DNA of 64,000 bases, taken from assembly GCF_008831285.2 (NCBI RefSeq), contig NC_045139.1, positions 31,533,706 through 31,597,705 of the forward strand, written 5' to 3'. The notes below the pieces were generated by a model that searched no databases, was not told where the DNA came from, and was given only the letters and a program-made list of their open reading frames with translations. Positions 30,792 through 43,104 of the stretch are shown here, piece by piece. A program made the translations under genes and the position numbers. Origin of the DNA: Nymphaea colorata. Taxonomy: Eukaryota > Streptophyta > Magnoliopsida > Nymphaeales > Nymphaeaceae. The stretch's first letter is position 1. Each line of letters opens with the position of its first letter.

Positions 30792-31564
30792 ATTTTTTAT
30801 TTTGGGTTTTGGTTTTTGGAGTGCTCCAGAAACATGAGTTTTGTTTTGAAAATGGGAGAGAAATGGACGCGACCGTCAGTACGATGATTGACCTCTCACA
30901 ACGCCTTTACCGGGAGTAATCAATTCAAGGGCAATGTTTATTATTGATGCATTTCATTTTCACTTGAATATCTCTTTCATTTCATATGCGGTGTAGAAGA
31001 ATATTGAAAGTTTGATGTTTCAAACTTTTGAAAATGTTCTTGAAAAATTAGTGGAAAATGTGAAATGTTTTTGAGAAAACTAAAATTGTGAAGTCTTTTT
31101 AAATATCATTTATAAAGCTTAAGTAATCATTTTGAAGTCATTTTAGTGTTGTCTTGGGATTTTAAGAAGGTTTGAGATTTTGCTCTTATTCGGTTACGAC
31201 CTACTTAGTGTTCTATCTCATCTTGCTTAAGTTCTTTAGAAAGGTGCTTGTAATCATAAGTAAAATTAAGTGAGTAACAATACATGAGTGCATTGATCAT
31301 ATATGATTAAAACAAAGTAATTCATTTATACCACAACACTCATCTACAAATATTCCTACCATAAGATACATTTAGGATTTTTGTTTTGATAACTATTATA
31401 TATAAGAAAAAAATATTTTTTTTAAAATAGATTGTGGTTGTAGACTATCAAGCATGAAATAAATATTGGTTCATTACTTGATTTTTGTCTTAATTAAGTC
31501 GGTAAGTAAAAAGATCATGAAAGGAAAATGTTAAAAAGTATGGAAAAGATGAAATACTGTCTTA

Positions 31565-31602
31565 AAAACAAAGAAAGAGAGAGGGAGAGAGAGAGAGAGA
31601 GA
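31565..31602. repeat. (GA)n tract in block A1
   Basis: agagagggagagagagag in A1; a shorter version is at about 44445-44466 in A2. Confidence 0.85.
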
Positions 31603-31797
31603 TAAAAAATGATGTACATATACATGTACATGTCATCACATATGTACCTATATAAAAATTTGTAAAGAATGATATTGATTTGAATACGAAGAGAGATTTT
31701 TAGAGGAAAAGAGAAATACACATACGTATACATGTGTATATATAAGAAATTTTGTAAGGAAAGATATTTGTCTTGAAAAGAAAAATAAAATATTCAA

Positions 31798-32059
31798 AAG
31801 AAAGGAAATAGAATGCATGTATATACGTTTCAATTCTGCCGTGTGTCTATGAGTGTGTGTGTGTATATATATATATATATTCAAAAGAAGTCTCGCATTT
31901 GTTGCTACTGTGCTGAAGATTCATAAGAAGAAAATAATATTTATCCAAGAAAGACAATTAAAGAAAAGGGAAACTATATGTTCGGTTAAAAATAAAATAT
32001 TAAAAAGAAAGGAAATAGAATGCATGTATATACGTTTCAATTCTGCGGTGTGTCTATGA

Positions 32060-32133
<74 letters not shown>

Positions 32134-32236
32134 AAGATGTCTCGCATTTGTTGCTACTGCGCTGAAGATTCATAAGAAGAAAATAATATTTGTCCAAGAA
32201 AGACAATTAAAGAAAAGGGAAACTATATGTTCGGTT
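31798..32236. repeat. Tandem pair of about 200-bp units with (TA)n cores, block A1
   Basis: Each unit runs gaaaggaaatagaatgcatg, ttcaattctgc, (TA)n, tctcgcatttgttgctact, aaagacaattaaag, tatgttcggtt. The first TA core is short (about 31863-31880); the second is long (32067-32129). A2 has the same pair at 44660-45092, with TA lengths differing. Confidence 0.85.
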
Positions 32237-32954
32237 CCATCTGCAGAAGAGAAAAATAAAAAGTAAATAAGAAAGAAAGGAAAACACTATATATATATAT
32301 ATTGTGACCGGTGGAGACGAAGGACAAACATTTTTAGGTGCGTGTAAAGATTGTGGTCAGTGTGACCAAATTGGTTTGCACAATGGAGAACCCAAACCTA
32401 TGGTGGTTTTATGTTTCATTTAAATATAAAAGTATATTGAATTAAACTAATATCAAAGCGCACTCTTCGTCTATTTAACAGTTGGTTTATATATACCACA
32501 ATTTTCTACTTATTAATTAATTTGTAACACCTCCGTCTTTCTTCTTATTCAGTTTTTCACGACTTGTTTCCAAGCTGATTCTCCATGAAGAAATAAAAAA
32601 AGGAAAATATGTATATCCAAAAATTTAAAATAGAAGTAACATGAGTTAGGGTTGTTGCATCTTGATCTGCCAAAGTCGGCTATGTACCCAACTGGGCCCT
32701 CGTTTCATCTTCACACAGACCAGTCTGTTTTAGTGGTTGGATTCTGGCTGGAGTTTCATAGAATTTCTTTATTTTCTACTTGTAATTTCCATCGGTATCT
32801 TTGAAAAATCAACAGCTGCAACAAATTAGTAGTATCCTTCTACAAATTTGAATTTATGTTTTCAGAAAATTTCAATGTACTTGGTCTGCGGTCAGATTTT
32901 TGATAATTTAAATGGATCAAGAACTGAATTTTCAATCATATTTGGTATTAGAGA

Positions 32955-33390
32955 GGGCACGTTATGGCTGCACTTGAGCGTGTCGGGCTCGAGTTTGTTC
33001 AGCTTAAACTCAACTCGACTTAGAAAACTTGAGGTCAAACTCTATTTGAACTTGAGTCAAGCTCGATAGAACAAGATCGAGCTCAGCACAACTATACAAT
33101 GTAGAGATTGAACTCGACTCATTTAACTTATTTACCTTTAACCATTTCTTTAACTCGATTAAGTCGTTTAACTATTCCTTTATTATAATTCAACATTTAA
33201 TATAAACTTGAGCCAAGTTGAGTTTAAATGAGTCAGACTTTTTACAACTCGAACTTGACTTGTCTAACACTTTGAGCATATATTTGAACTCAAACTTGAC
33301 TCGTTTATAAACGTAGTTGAGTTTGAATCGAGTTTTGACGAGCAAGATTGAGTCTGGTTCGAACTGGCTCGACACATTGTGTAGACCTAG
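32955..33390. mobile_element. GTCGAG-type MITE-like element, block A1
   Basis: From about 'ggctgcacttgagcgtgtcg' to 'ctcgacacattgtgtagacc', filled with degenerate actcgactc words; the ends are inverted. The A2 copy is at about 45870-46290. It is noncoding. Confidence 0.5.
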
Positions 33391-34644
33391 TGCACACAAT
33401 AATCCCATGTGAGGAACTCAACATGAAGCACAAAAATGTGATTTTACCTTCCCAAGGCAATTGTTGTCCTAATATCACATCGCCATCGACTTATAAATTT
33501 AAGCAACATGGCAGAAATTCAACCGAATGGAAACAAGAAGCCTTACATATCCAAATTTGGCTCAACTTTACGTGAACACTTCTGCATCAACGAGGAAAAC
33601 TTCAGTTTAGAAGGCGACTTTCATCACAGCCCAACATCTCACGGTCAGTGATTCCATGCTTTTTTTAGTTATTCCTCAGTACCAAGAACACTGCTATTTC
33701 CCTCTTGAATTGGTAACTTTTTTACCGACTTACCGACGTCCAATTGGGTGCCGAATTTTTTTTTTTCCTACATCTTAGAATGTGTCGACAATAGTCGTTA
33801 TTAAGTAATCGTTTATTTAGCTACGTTAAACACACGTCGGAGAACATGTTATTTTACCAGCGTTTTTCAACTGTCGGTAAATCCTCGTTCTTTTTTTTTG
33901 GTAGTATAGGCAGCTGAATGCATATGGGGACATATGGGGACTTTTAACACTGCATCAATCTTGATACACATACATAGCTGCTACACAAGGGCAGAGCCAA
34001 AGGGGGCCTGCATGGGCCCTCGCCACACGTCAATTTTTTTTTGTTGTTTAAATTTACATGTAAATTTTACAAAAATTCACTATTATATATAAAATTTTTG
34101 AAAAATGATATTTTGACTTTTGTTAAAATTTAAAAAGTTTAGTTCGGCCCCTCTAATGAAAAATTTCTACCTTCGCTCCTGTCTGCCACACCTTTTGGAG
34201 ACTAAGCAAAAATTCCATTGCAGGTTGAAGGATCACTTCAAAGTCGGCCACCACCAAGGCCAATCAAACAGAGAACAGTCCCTGAGGCAACACTTTAAAT
34301 GTCAACTTACTCTCCTAGCACCATAGTTTTCTGGGAGATGTTTGATTACTCTATGATCTGACGTGACATGCTTTTTGCAATTGCGCCTGACAACAGATCA
34401 TGTTCCATCAAACTATATCGAAGATTAGAAGGTTGGGTCATGTTGCTGGTAATCAGAAGATTCAGTACATCACATATCTTTATCATCAACTACACGTCGT
34501 CTTTCATGTTAACGTGAGTTCCACCACCCTGTTAGATCATAACAAAGTTGCTCGAAATTAAGAGGAACTGCGCATTTCTTAGTATTACCTTCGATGTTAA
34601 AGGTATTTGTTGCCAAAAAATTTATTATATATGATATCTTGATT

Positions 34645-34765
34645 AGGGATGTCAGTGGATCAGATTTAGATTAGATATGAAACTAAATGGATTTAAATAA
34701 AATTTCAGATATGAAAAAATTTTAAACTTCCAATTTAAAAACTTAGACTGCTAATGTCTTTAATG
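34645..34765. repeat. Short GGATTCGGAT-type fragment, block A1
   Basis: Starts with the family end 'tagggatgtcagtggatc'. The A2 copy is at about 47523-47640. Only one end is clear. Confidence 0.4.
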
Positions 34766-35297
34766 GATGGCATTCGAGACAAGATCTGGACTTTGTTTTA
34801 CGTTCATATCTAGTCAAATCGTAATTATTTACATAGCCAGTTAAAGTTTCCTATCTAATATCAATTGATTTTGGGAGTCGGTGTTAAACATATTATAAAG
34901 CACTTTGGATTTAGTTATGATTCCAATTAGACTTCAATTATCAATTTCAAATTTGGGTATGATATAAGACATTACTTAATGAATCAGGATATGTAGACAT
35001 TTGATAAATCAAATATGGTAAATGGTAAAACCATTTTGAATCCAGTCAGTAGACATCCATAATCTGAGTGTTGCTCCAAAAGGGTTTCCCTAACTCCAAC
35101 TTGCTTATAAAAAAGAATTCATATCATTAGTCTAATGCCAATTCCATGTGCATGTTTGATTGCACACCCAAAAAGGCGTTTTGGCGGCAAACAACCAAAA
35201 TTCCTTTTTTCGGCCAGCGATGAAAACGAATGAGGCAGTCAAAATGGAAAGATTTCAAATGTATTCTACAAAACTGGTTTCAAAATGACTCATCTTC

Positions 35298-35500
35298 GGA
35301 CAGCGATGAAAACGAATGAGGCAGTCAAAATGGAAGCAAAAGACGCAAGTTCCAAGTGCGAGTCCAAGCAGAAGTTAAAGAAGCGAGTTCTGTGACCGAG
35401 TGAAAGCAGAAGAATGGGTACTAGCAAGATTTAGAATAGCGGTTCCAGCATTATGTAATAGGGAAAGCTTAGGTTTGATATAATAATTGTTACTCAATCT
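35298..35500 (+). pseudogene. NAC-like gene remnant (end of exon 3 and 3'UTR)
   Basis: agcgatgaaaacgaatga reads SDENE-stop, resembling the end of N5 exon 3 (GDES-stop). It is followed by a 3'UTR matching those of N3 and N5 (ccaagcagaagttaaagaag, gtgaaagcagaagaatgg, ttccagcattatgtaatagg). A partial duplicate of the start (agcgatgaaaacgaatgag) lies 85 bp upstream at about 35216. The rest of the gene, which unit 2 retains as N3, is missing here: unit 1 lost about 3.4 kb. Confidence 0.75.
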
Positions 35501-35553
35501 AAATAGTGGAACTCTTCTTGTGATAGAGCTTTGCTTCTATAATTCTTTTGTGC

Positions 35554-35591
<38 letters not shown>

Positions 35592-35652
35592 GCACAAAAG
35601 AATTATAGAAGCAAAGCTCTATCACAAGAAGAGTTCCACTATTTAGATTGAG
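35493..35652. repeat. 68-bp perfect inverted repeat around (TA)n, made of NAC-like 3'UTR
   Basis: Left arm 35493-35560 (ctcaatctaaatagtggaac … gtgcatataat) and right arm 35585-35652 are exact reverse complements, separated by 24 bp of AT repeat that can itself pair. Imperfect pairing continues outward to about 35469 and 35676. The left arm is the conserved 3'UTR block of the cluster's genes. Unit 2 has only the left arm (51870-51938). Confidence 0.93.
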
Positions 35653-35832
35653 TATAATTATTATATCAGAACTAAATATATATAACCCCCACAAACACAC
35701 GGCGGCAAAACAACTTCCAAAATTCCTTTTTCAGCACGTTTGGTTGGCTTGAAGACAGAGTTTTTGGTTTTCTCAAGCTGAAGCTTTCGCGAGGATGTGA
35801 AAATAGTACTCCCGCCTCAATACCCACCATCA

Positions 35833-36168
35833 TAAGGATGCACAATGAGTCGAGTACGCAACTTGGGATCAACTCAAACTCGCTCACAAAAGCTTTATTA
35901 TTATTGATAAACAAGTCAAAATAGAATTTTAAATTTACGTTTTAAATGTTAAATGACAAGTTGTAAGAACTCAACTCGTTTAAACTCGCTCAGCTCAAGT
36001 CCCTTGACTACAAAAATGTCAAGAATCAGGGATGTTCTGTTGCTAAGTTTTTCTTTATTGGACATTTGGATGCAGAATATTTCTCTTCTTTCTTTGGATT
36101 TTTGTCAGAAGGTCGCTCATATCTCATAGCTGAGCTCAACTCGGCTCGTGTGCAATCCTACCTACGTT
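35833..36168. mobile_element. GTCGAG-type MITE-like element, block B1
   Basis: Ends 'aaggatgcacaatgagtcga' and 'ctcggctcgtgtgcaatcct' are inverted copies. The B2 copy is at 52078-52420. Confidence 0.55.
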
Positions 36169-36219
36169 ATTCACAATAACCCGAAACAAGAGCGTGTAAT
36201 TTATTTCATAAGATTTTAT

Positions 36220-36470
36220 GTATGGATAAAAAAGATTGTTATCATGTATAAGACTTTATTAATGGATACGTATGGATAGAAAAGATTTAAGTGATTCGTC
36301 TGGGGGGATTCCAAAGACAAAAAAGTAGGTTTCATAAGCTGCGACGCTCTAAATGAAATTAGATTGGCTTGGGCTATGGAAGGAAATGCAGGTCGTATAT
36401 TTGGAAGCAATTAACCAAAGAAAAAAATATTTCATCTTCTTTTCAAATATAAATAGGCGTTCAGCTGGGG
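36220..36470 (+). promoter_or_regulatory. Promoter of N2
   Basis: TATA box tataaatagg at 36448, 54 bp before the ATG at 36502. Shared upstream blocks: 'ggataaaaaagattgttatc' (about 36224), 'gaaatgcaggtcgtatattt' (about 36382) and 'ggaagcaattaaccaaag' (about 36402). Near-identical to the N4 promoter. Confidence 0.75.
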
Positions 36471-36501
36471 AGAGACAATAGGTCACATAGGTTTTTAAAC
36501 C

Positions 36502-39459
36502 ATGGCTGATAAAGATGCCAGGTTGGTGCAGATCTTGAATGTTGCTAGTAATGGTCCAGAGGTTGATATATACAGTTTCTCGCCTTCAAAAGTAAAGGGT
36601 AGGTTTAGGCTCTCCCTCTCTCTCGTTTGGGTTTAATGTATTTTCTTTTTCACCAAATAGTTAATCTAAGCCCTTTTTCAGCTTAAGTTCATGAAGCCTG
36701 GGCACCGGGTCGAGCTGCTGCCGGGCACCCGGTACCCGGCCCAACTCGGGCCCTGGCTCGGGTAACAGAAAAACGATTTTGGGTTGTTTTTATTGGGCCT
36801 GACCCGGCCCGGAGCTTTAACGGGAAGGTCTCAGCTTTATCCAGACTCGAAAAGCCCAAGAACAAAAAAAACACACTTTTATTGAATTAAAATGTCTCTC
36901 GACTATGCTCACCGCCCGTCTAAGCTCTGCGCGGCTGCGCCTCCCAGCCTCTCTGCCTCCTCACCATCACCGTCGGTCTCCAACTAAACTCTTTCTAAAG
37001 AATGGGATGTGGAAAAAAAAATTAATATGATCAAGAAATGGATTGGATCTAAGAAATGACACTCGATCGGATTCAGATTCGGATCAGATTTAAAATTTAA
37101 GTATCCAATGCTCATACAAGTTGAAGATCAGCCAGATTTAGTTCAAAATTCAGATTTTCATTAAGGTATGAGCATAAAAATCAGATTTGGATTCTGGAAA
37201 TTGGATTTTAGACTTAAATTGAAATATGACTTTTTTGTTAGTATGTATGAATATCTGATTAAAAAGCGGATATGTTAGTGATATATCCAATTTGAATCCA
37301 ATCCGTTGACATCACTAATTAAAATCAACCTATTTTTACAACTATTAGTGTCATGTCTGCCAAGTCAGAGCGAAGAACATAATTCTCCTGCCCTTGGCTC
37401 CACCATAAAATATCCATTTATATACAAACAGAAAATTAAAGATATATATAAAATAACAACCCATTACTATATGGTGTAGTAGATTCATAGAACAATAACA
37501 ACCCGTTACTGCAGGCAAACACCCTCTAAATCTCTGCGTTCCTTGAGTTACAAATTGTTAAAAGAAAAACTTTTCCTCATACTTATTCATACGGCATAGA
37601 CTTATAATGCATTTTAGAGTTTGTCGCTGACATTGCATTTGCACTGTTTTAGAATTTTATGCAGAAATTAGCGAAAGGAACGAAGATTACTTTTTCTTCA
37701 CAAAGCTAGACGAAAAAAGATCCAACAAGCTTGGGAAATGGATACGATTTGGTGAAAAGCCAACAACTGTGAAGCTCCGTGAGAAATCTGAAGTAGTTGG
37801 AACGAAGACGAAGTTCATGTACTTTGAAATAAATCCTCAGGAAACTCCGGAAGGCAGATTCTTTCTTACTGAATATCGTCGTGATGAATTTTATCGAGTT
37901 CGACACAACCTACCAAAGGATCCAGTGAGCACTAAAACACATCCATATTTGCAGCCCATACTTTGTTTGTGTGTGTGCACCTATTTTCTATGTATATAAA
38001 ACATATATATTAGGGCCATGTTCGTAAATGCATATAGTCATGAAGATCATATTTGCACCTTACGGGTCCTACATCTCACATTATTAATTTCTTGAAAACC
38101 AATGATAAACTCTTCACAGCATATCATTTGATTGGAACAAGGAAGAACTAAAATTTTCCGAAAGCATGATTGAACTAGATTTGGGCCAATTAAGATAGAT
38201 AACCTCGTCATGTTACTGTGTTTTCATTAGATTGAAATTTCGCTTCTACATTGTCTACTCAAGATATTGTAACTAGTGATGTCAATATATCCGATTTTGA
38301 TCGGACATCCGACCTATTCAAAAAAAAAAAAATCGGATATGGAAAAAATATATAACCTCCAATTAAGAAATCAGATCAGATTCTAATTTGAAAAATGACA
38401 TCATATATCAGACTTAGATATGCATAAACATCTGATTGGATTTGGATTTGGATTTGGATTCAGACCAGATTTATTTTTAAATAAATAGCATATATCCAAT
38501 ACTCTTACATTTTGAAAATCAGTCAGATTCCGTTCAAAATTTGGATTCAGGTTCGGATATTAATGTGAAAATCAGATTTGGCTCAAATTATTAAATTGGA
38601 TTTTGGATATGACTTTTCTTTGTTTGTATTTGAATAAGAAGATGTGAATATCTGAAAAGCGGATAAAGTTAACGGTATACACAATTCACATCTGATCCGT
38701 TCACATCCCTAATAGTAAATCTGCATGTAGACCATGGGTGAATAGAAGAAGACATTTGAGTGTCTTTCATTTACTTCTGCCTAAACATTACTATTACTGC
38801 TCAATGGGGACCAGTCATACTCTGGCCAGTTTTTAGGGCTGTTTTATAATAATAACATTGTATTGCTGTTCCATGAATCTACCCCCAAAAAAAGGAGAAG
38901 CTTCGCAGAACACTTAACAAGGATTTTGTGAATCTGCCCTATTTTGGGGGCAGGCTTATTAGACAGTAACGATTTGTTATTATCAAAATGACCACTTATT
39001 GCAATCTTTCACACGTTTAAACATGCATTTGGGCTTGTGTGGGTAGTTCTCCATAATCTCCCATGAAATTCATGTAATTACATATTGTTTGGCCCCAACT
39101 ATTTACTTATATATGGCAGCACACATTAATGATTTACTTGTCAGTATATTGCGACCCTCAAATATCATTTACTATGAATTTGTATGATGTTAGTTTTTTT
39201 TTTTTTAATTAGAACAAAAATTTTCTAGCACCACCTCATTTTTCCAATTCTAGAACTTTAGAAGGAAGATTGGTTTTCTGTATTTGTTCAAACTCTGCTG
39301 ACGGAGTATTGTTGCTGTGAATTCTACAATGAACAGGTGGAGTATGTAACATGCGTCCCAGAATATGAGCCGATCCAGCAGACCACTGACGCTTCCGGCA
39401 GCAACTCAAGCAGTAAAAAGGGGTCCAAATGCAAGGGAAAGGAAAAAGTTCTAGAATGA
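36502..39459 (+). CDS. NAC-like mini-protein N2 (three exons)
   Basis: Exons 36502-36598, 37665-37924 and 39337-39459; 159 aa. Exon 1: MADKDARLVQILN … PEVDIYSFSPSKVK, close to NAC subdomain B (DVYKFEPWDLP). Exon 2: ISERNEDYFFFTKLDEKRSN (as in WYFFSPRDRKY), KLGKWIRFGE, VVGTKTKFMYFE, GRFFLTEYRRDEFYRVRHNL, which are subdomains C and D. Exon 3: VEYVTCVPEYEPIQQ (subdomain E-like), then a Ser-rich, basic tail (SSSKKGSKCKGKEKVLE) that could serve nuclear import (inference). Donors are G|GTAGGT and GTGAGC; acceptors are tatgcag and gaacag. No subdomain A. Intron 1 holds a GC-rich insert and a MITE-like element, and intron 2 another. All frames are open. Confidence 0.82.
36690..37010. repeat. GC-rich insert in N2 intron 1
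   Basis: cgggcacccggtacccggcc and similar proline-codon-rich words, then cgcccgtctaagctctgcgc, stand out from AT-rich surroundings. A copy occurs in N4 intron 1 at about 52947-53260. Origin unknown; no ORF of note. Confidence 0.6.
37030..37320. mobile_element. GGATTCGGAT-type MITE-like element in N2 intron 1
   Basis: cgatcggattcagattcgg … ccaatccgttgacatcacta. The right end matches the family inverted end. The N4 copy is at about 53270-53575. Confidence 0.55.
38274..38715. mobile_element. GGATTCGGAT-type MITE-like element in N2 intron 2
   Basis: Left end 'gtgatgtcaatatatccgat' and right end 'atccgttcacatccctaata' are inverted copies, with degenerate ggatttggattcgg words inside. The most complete family member seen. 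The N4 copy is at about 54513-54955. Confidence 0.62.
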
Positions 39460-39495
39460 GTACTAGATCTCTAGAATAGTGGTTGCAGCATTTAT

Positions 39496-39640
39496 GTGAG
39501 AGGAAAAGTTTTTTTCTGTTATAATAAATGTACTCAACCTAAGTAGTGGAACTCTTCATGCAAAATTATGTACGAGGGAAAGTTTGTTTCTGTCACAATA
39601 AATGTACTCAACCTAATTAGTGGAGCTTCTCATGTGATTA
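39496..39640 (+). repeat. Tandemly duplicated 3'UTR block after N2
   Basis: 'aataaatgtactcaacctaa' and 'gtagtggaactcttcatg' occur twice with a spacing of about 73 bp. The same pair follows N4 (about 55735-55880). It corresponds to the single block in N1, N3 and N5. Confidence 0.75.
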
Positions 39641-41845
39641 AGCTTGCTTTTGAATCTTTTATGTATATATATATATGTGTGTGTGTGTGCTGGATAGCAA
39701 ACAAATGTAAAATATGTCCTAGTATTATTAAGGGCATCATAAACTATCCGTGCACAGTAAACCATCACTAATGCCTTTGGATGTCTAAGGTCTGTTTGGC
39801 AAAGAGAACGATATATATAGTTTCATAGATATGACTCAAAGATTGAAATAGATTTATGAAACACCTTAAAATGTATTTTATGAATCCGCTTTAACTTTTG
39901 GGCAGCATATATATACCTGATTCCACCTTTCCCCCTTTTCATGGTCTCCAACTAATTCCTCTTGCCTTCATGCTTACACTCCTCGTTGGTCATGTTTGTA
40001 GTTCTCCTTTTCACCAAAGGAGGTCGTACACCAAGTGAGAGGTAGCCCTACATCTAGCACAAGATGTGATTTTACCTTCATAAACCAATTGTTGTTCTAA
40101 TATCACATCACCATCGGCCACATAAAGGGAAGAGCTTGGCAGAAATGTAAGGGAATGAAAGTAAGAAACGTTACATATCCAAGCTTGGCACAACTTAACG
40201 TGAACACATATGCATCAAGGAGGAAAGCACCAAGCATCCTCACCACTACCAAGAACACAGGCGGAGCCAGAACTTTTTATAAGGCGAGCTGAATTAAATT
40301 TTTTAAGTTTTTACTATGGCGTTGAAATATCAATTTTCAAAATTTTAATATAAAACAAGTGAAAGTTTTAAAAATTTACATGCAAACTTAAATAAACAAA
40401 AAATTTTGAGGTAAGGTCGCCCAAGCGGGGCCTACCTTGGCTTTGCCTCTGACCAAGAACACCAAGCAATTCCACTTGTGGACTTATAAAATTAGGCAGC
40501 CGAATTTATAGGGCAACTCTCAACACAGCTCCGATCTTGGAAGATACTTGGCATTGTGTTTAATGAATGGCATTCGGTAAGTTCTGGAATTTGTTTTAGA
40601 TACATATCTAATCAACCAATAATCATTAACATAGCCACTTAAAGTTTCCTTTATCTAATATCAATTTGTTTTGGAAGTCAATGTTGAACATATTATGAAG
40701 CAGTTTGGATTCCGTTATGATTAAAATTAGCTTTCAATTACGTATGTAAGAATTGGGCACTAATACATTTATGTTTGGTGTGGATTCATTGTTAGCACCT
40801 TGTATAAGTCATTCCTTAATTGGCATTTGAATCCGAATATGCAAACATTTGATAATTCAAATATGGTAAAGGGTATGTGCATTTTGAATCCAATCAGTAG
40901 ACATACATAATCTTAGTATTCTCTATAAGGGTTTGCCTAACTCCAATTTGCTTATAAAAATTTACTGTCATTAGTCTAATGGAAACTCCATGGGCATGTG
41001 TGATTGCACACCCAAAAAAGAGTTTTGGAGGCAAAACAGCTTCAAAACACCTTTTTTGGCTTTTCTGGGTGGGTTCAAAACAGAGCTTTCACAAAAATTA
41101 GTTTTCTCAAAATGTTGTTTTCATGAGGTTCTGTAGAAACTACCCCTCCCCTCATCCGACCGGCATGCAGGGCTGCAAAATGAGTCGAGCAAGCTTGGGA
41201 TAGACTCAAACTTGCTCATAAAAGCTCGCTCGAGCTCGATTTGTATATGAATGAGTCAAATCCAGTTTAAATTTATGTTTGAAACATTAAACGAGTCAAG
41301 TGCGAGTTACAAGAACTCCACTTGCATAAGGCGGGGCTAAATGTCAAGAATTAAATTTATAAGAGCTCCATTTATATGCCTTCTTTCTTCGGATTTTCTA
41401 TTAGATGGTCACTCGTAGTTGAATTAGATAAAAGAAACAAGTTAAAAGAAACGAGACATCTTAAGTTGTGAATTCAAATTAGACTTTTATTCTTTTGTGT
41501 TACTGTATCCAATATTCTTTTATCCTATTGAGAAATAAAAGGGTAAGGAACATTAATCCCTGCAGTCTTGCATGGGAATCCAAATTGTATTTAAATTATG
41601 ATTTAAAAAATTTGGCACTCATATGGTAAGGCAATCGTTAGTTGGCATTTGAATCAGAATATGCAGATATTTGATAAATCAAATTAGTTGGCATTTGAAT
41701 CCGAGTATGCAAATATTTGATCAAATCAAATATGGTAAAAGGTAATATCCGTTTAGAATCCAATCAGTAGAGATTCATCTTAGTATTGCTTTAAACAGAG
41801 ATTCATCTTTGTATTGCTTTGTAAGGGTTGCCTAACTCCAACCTA
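39641..41845. other. Block B1 intergenic DNA
   Basis: No gene recognised. It holds a (GT)n tract at about 39674-39690, a short region resembling block A (40040-40220 with 'atgtgattttaccttc'; 40540-40990 like 34760-35130) and a partial GTCGAG element at 41168-41330. Duplicated at about 55880-58028. Confidence 0.55.
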
Positions 41846-42160
41846 TGTCACAGTGGTACGCCACTTTTGGTGGACTACCCGTACCGGTACGCTGGTATGG
41901 CGGTACGGTGGTACGGCTCGGTATGTTTGGATCTGGTTCTGGGTCGGAACTAAATCCAACCTATATTATAACCTAAAAAGTTTTGTTTTTGTTTTTTTTA
42001 TTTATGAGATTATATACAAATTTATGATAGGAATGTGATGATATCATATGGTTTTTATAATTTTTTGAATTAAAAGTATATAATAACATATAATATTCAT
42101 CATACCACCGTACGAAGATATACAAAAATGCCATACCAGTACCCGTACCTATACCCTCAC
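41846..42160. mobile_element. GTACCGGTACG-rich MITE-like element, block B1 (right end deleted)
   Basis: Begins gtcacagtggtacgccac, followed by repeated ggtacg/cgtacc words, and ends at ctataccctcac. The block B2 copy (58029-58361) continues with 'ccgtaccattgtggca', the inverted counterpart of the start, so this copy has lost its right end and about 45 bp of flank. Confidence 0.6.
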
Positions 42161-42299
42161 GTATTAGTCAATTGCCAACTCTATGTCTTGCATATTACAA
42201 ATTTTGTCACGTATTCAAAATTTTATGTTTGATAAGTTGTTTAAGTTATTTATTAGTAGACCTCTTCCATATTCATCTATCGCAAAAAAAATGATGATT

Positions 42300-42640
42300 T
42301 CCCTATGTACGGTTGACCATACATGTTCTAGTGTGTAAATGATTTCATAAGATATAAAAAAGATTAATCTCATTTACAAGATTTTTAATGGATATGTATG
42401 GAAGGAAAATATTAATTTGGTTGGGGGATAGACAAAGAGAGAAAAAAAAAAAAAAGGCTTCTATCGGGGGTGGGATTTGGAGGCTCAAATGTCACAAACA
42501 AAGTCAAAATAAATTTGCTTCGGTTGTGCGACGAAATACAAGATGTATATGTGGAAGCAATCAAAAGATCATTTCATCTTCTTTTCTAAGTTAAATATGC
42601 ATCCAGTAACGGGGCTAGATGACAAGAAGTTTTTTTTTTT
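42300..42640 (+). pseudogene. Dead NAC-like promoter and leader, block B1 end
   Basis: Decayed versions of the family promoter: 'tttcataagatataaaaaag', 'tttttaatggatatgtatgg', 'atatgtggaagcaatcaaaa' and a ruined TATA (ttaaatatgcatccagt). A poly(T) run follows where the coding start would be. No exon remains. Confidence 0.6.
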
Positions 42641-43104
42641 TTTTTTTTATGCAAACCTACTACAAGATGTCTCAAATCAGAATGCAGTTTGATTTGTTAA
42701 TAGGGTATTAATTTTTCAATATCCACCACAAAACATGGTCTACCTTCATATTTACACCTTCATCTTTAACAGACATTGTCTTTGAATCTTAATGAAAGCA
42801 CAATAACATGACCAAGTTATTTTAGTTGGCCCGAATCTTGGTTGAGCATGCGTTCAGGGTAGTTTAGTTGCTCATTGTTTCATTCTAATGATATGCAGTG
42901 AAGAAGTCGACATTGATTTTCAAAAAGTTTATCATGGGAGGTCGAGATATTTATGACTACATGTGGAGACAAATGAACGTAAAATTCTGAATCACGGGCT
43001 AACATCATAACCCTATACGTCTTCACATTTTATTAAGACAAATGAAAATCAATACAAGAATCAAAAGAAGGGTAGCAAATACTCAGCAACCAATATGGTT
43101 GGAG

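Larger units (their letters stand above)
29802..42669 (+). repeat. Large tandem unit 1 (block A1, deleted gene, block B1 with N2)
   Basis: This 12.9-kb unit is followed head-to-tail by a second copy at 42670-58909. Block A1 (29802-35215) pairs with A2 (42670-48096), and block B1 (about 35680-42669) pairs with B2 (about 51964-58909), almost base for base over long stretches. Between A and B this copy has only about 465 bp, where unit 2 has 3.9 kb with gene N3. The junction to unit 2 lies at 'actacaagatg|tctcaaatcag'. Confidence 0.88.

Noticed and set aside
32848-33069. 73-codon frame identical to one at 45754-45975
   Set aside because: Falls partly inside a GTCGAG-type element and is shared only because of the recent duplication.
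34120-34326. 68-codon frame identical to one at 46999-47205
   Set aside because: Both lie in recently duplicated block A noncoding DNA, so identity is expected. The inverted older copy near 20000 does not keep the frame.
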